Assembly (NCBI GenBank): GCA_022425585.1
Contig: JAKMFF010000210.1
Span: 1-5,639 of the forward strand
Source of the DNA: Candidatus Poseidoniaceae archaeon
GTDB lineage: Archaea > Thermoplasmatota > Poseidoniia > Poseidoniales > Poseidoniaceae
Reading direction: 5' to 3'
DNA: 5,639 bases
In this document: positions 5,278 to 5,639 of the stretch, piece after piece
Layout: each line of letters starts with the position of its first letter
Position numbering within the stretch: the stretch's first letter is position 1
Notes under the pieces: generated by a model
The model's database searches: none
Told to the model about the DNA's origin: nothing
The model's input: the letters and a program-made list of their open reading frames with translations, nothing else
Made by a program: the position numbers and the translations under genes

Positions 5278-5299
5278 AGTGTCGACTCGAGGATTAGAT

Positions 5300-5305
5300 A
5301 GGTGA
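5300..5305 (+). promoter_or_regulatory. Shine-Dalgarno site of psmA
   Basis: AGGTGA, identical to the tiaS SD, lies four bases before the ATG at 5310. It fixes that start and indicates that psmA mRNA has a leader or is the second cistron of a transcript beginning in the 5156-5299 region. Confidence 0.7.
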
Positions 5306-5309
5306 GAAG

Positions 5310-5639
5310 ATGCAACCAAGTGGAAGAGGATATGATCATGGAATCACGACATTCAGCCCTGACGGAAGATTATTCCAAGTTGAATACGCAAGAGAATCAG
5401 TAAAACGTGGTACGACTACGGCAGGACTAAAATTCAAAGATGGCGTAGTTCTAGTTTGTGACAAAAGAATCATCAGCCGATTAATTATCCCTGAATCTAT
5501 TGAAAAAATGTTCAAAATTGACAACCATGTTGGTGTTGCAACATCAGGATTGATGGCAGATGCAAGGCAACTAGTCGCTCGCTCAAGGGTTGAGGCTCAA
5601 ATCAACAGAATCACTTACGGCGCTACAGTTCCTGTTGAC
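5310..5639 (+). CDS. psmA: 20S proteasome alpha subunit PsmA (3' part outside the window)
   Basis: Alpha subunits form the outer rings of the archaeal 20S proteasome, gate substrate entry and dock the ATPase (PAN or Cdc48-type). The visible 110 residues cover the first half of a protein usually about 235-260 long. They contain the near-invariant N-terminal segment [17 protein letters not shown] (11-27), the strand [20 protein letters not shown] (34-53) and [10 protein letters not shown] (77-86). Numbering follows my recollection of the Thermoplasma acidophilum subunit with no gaps. Gate residues Y8, D9, P17 and Y26 are present, and the docking-pocket residues E25, K66 and G80 are kept, so ATPase docking by the HbYX tail should work. 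Position 10, normally arginine in the YDR motif, is histidine. The ATG at 5310 has an SD four bases upstream. The frame is open to the window edge. Confidence 0.95.
   Translation, partial: MQPSGRGYDHGITTFSPDGRLFQVEYARESVKRGTTTAGLKFKDGVVLVCDKRIISRLIIPESIEKMFKIDNHVGVATSGLMADARQLVARSRVEAQINRITYGATVPVD

Noticed and set aside
5281..5291. Overlapping GTCGAC and CTCGAG restriction-type palindromes just before psmA, raising the idea of a cloning linker.
   Set aside because: Sequence on both sides is natural and continuous with dph6 upstream and psmA downstream; no other vector-like sequence is seen, so chance is the simpler explanation.
5138..5305. Plus-strand frame open for 55 codons across the dph6-psmA gap, ending in TGA at 5303-5305.
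   Set aside because: It has no ATG or TTG; the only GTG leaves eight codons. Its beginning lies inside dph6 coding sequence, and the peptide shows no family I recognise.
5156..5309. Possible tRNA or structured leader RNA in the 154-bp gap before psmA.
   Set aside because: No T-arm consensus (GGTTCGAATCC-like), no seven-base acceptor pairing and no long stem could be found by eye.

Overview
The gene content is archaeal: tRNA(Ile2) agmatidine synthetase (TiaS), a diphthamide-synthesis ATP-pyrophosphatase (Dph6) and a 20S proteasome alpha subunit (PsmA). PsmA follows the Thermoplasma acidophilum subunit, as I remember it, with no gaps over the visible 110 residues. The DNA is AT-rich, genes are tightly packed, and several genes have no Shine-Dalgarno (SD) sequence but an AT box about 25-33 nt upstream of the ATG, as expected for leaderless archaeal transcripts. 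My best guess is a mesophilic, AT-rich euryarchaeon related to Thermoplasmatota, for example a marine group II/III type lineage. The lineage is an inference; the domain assignment is secure.

Layout: 1-142 is the C-terminal end of an unidentified gene, followed 4 nt later by tiaS (147-1340). After a short gap holding an inverted repeat comes a small single-span membrane protein (1398-1643, +). Its stop codon shares bases with the stop of a RecA/RadB-like ATPase with a degraded P-loop (1640-2233, -). A divergent gap leads to a small tail-anchored protein (2318-2560, +), whose 3' end overlaps a four-span membrane protein (2549-3001, -). A second divergent gap (3002-3148) leads to purB (3149-4498, +), which overlaps dph6 (4475-5155, -) at its 3' end. 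A third divergent gap (5156-5309) contains a possible 21-residue ORF with its own SD and ends at psmA (5310 to the window edge).

The recognised genes are housekeeping functions: AUA decoding (TiaS), purine synthesis (PurB), EF-2 diphthamide (Dph6) and protein turnover (PsmA). They do not form one pathway. The four genes between 1398 and 3001 are unidentified or only assigned to a superfamily: three small membrane proteins and one RecA-fold protein lacking the Walker A lysine.

From 1398 onward, genes alternate strand one by one, and all three convergent pairs overlap at their stop codons (4, 12 and 24 bp). No mobile element, CRISPR array, rRNA or tRNA was seen. I found no clear new multi-gene system. 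The points most worth a second look are the inverted repeat around the 1398 promoter, the lysine-less RecA-like protein, the Tyr-Asp-His gate motif in PsmA, and the SD-preceded small ORF upstream of psmA.
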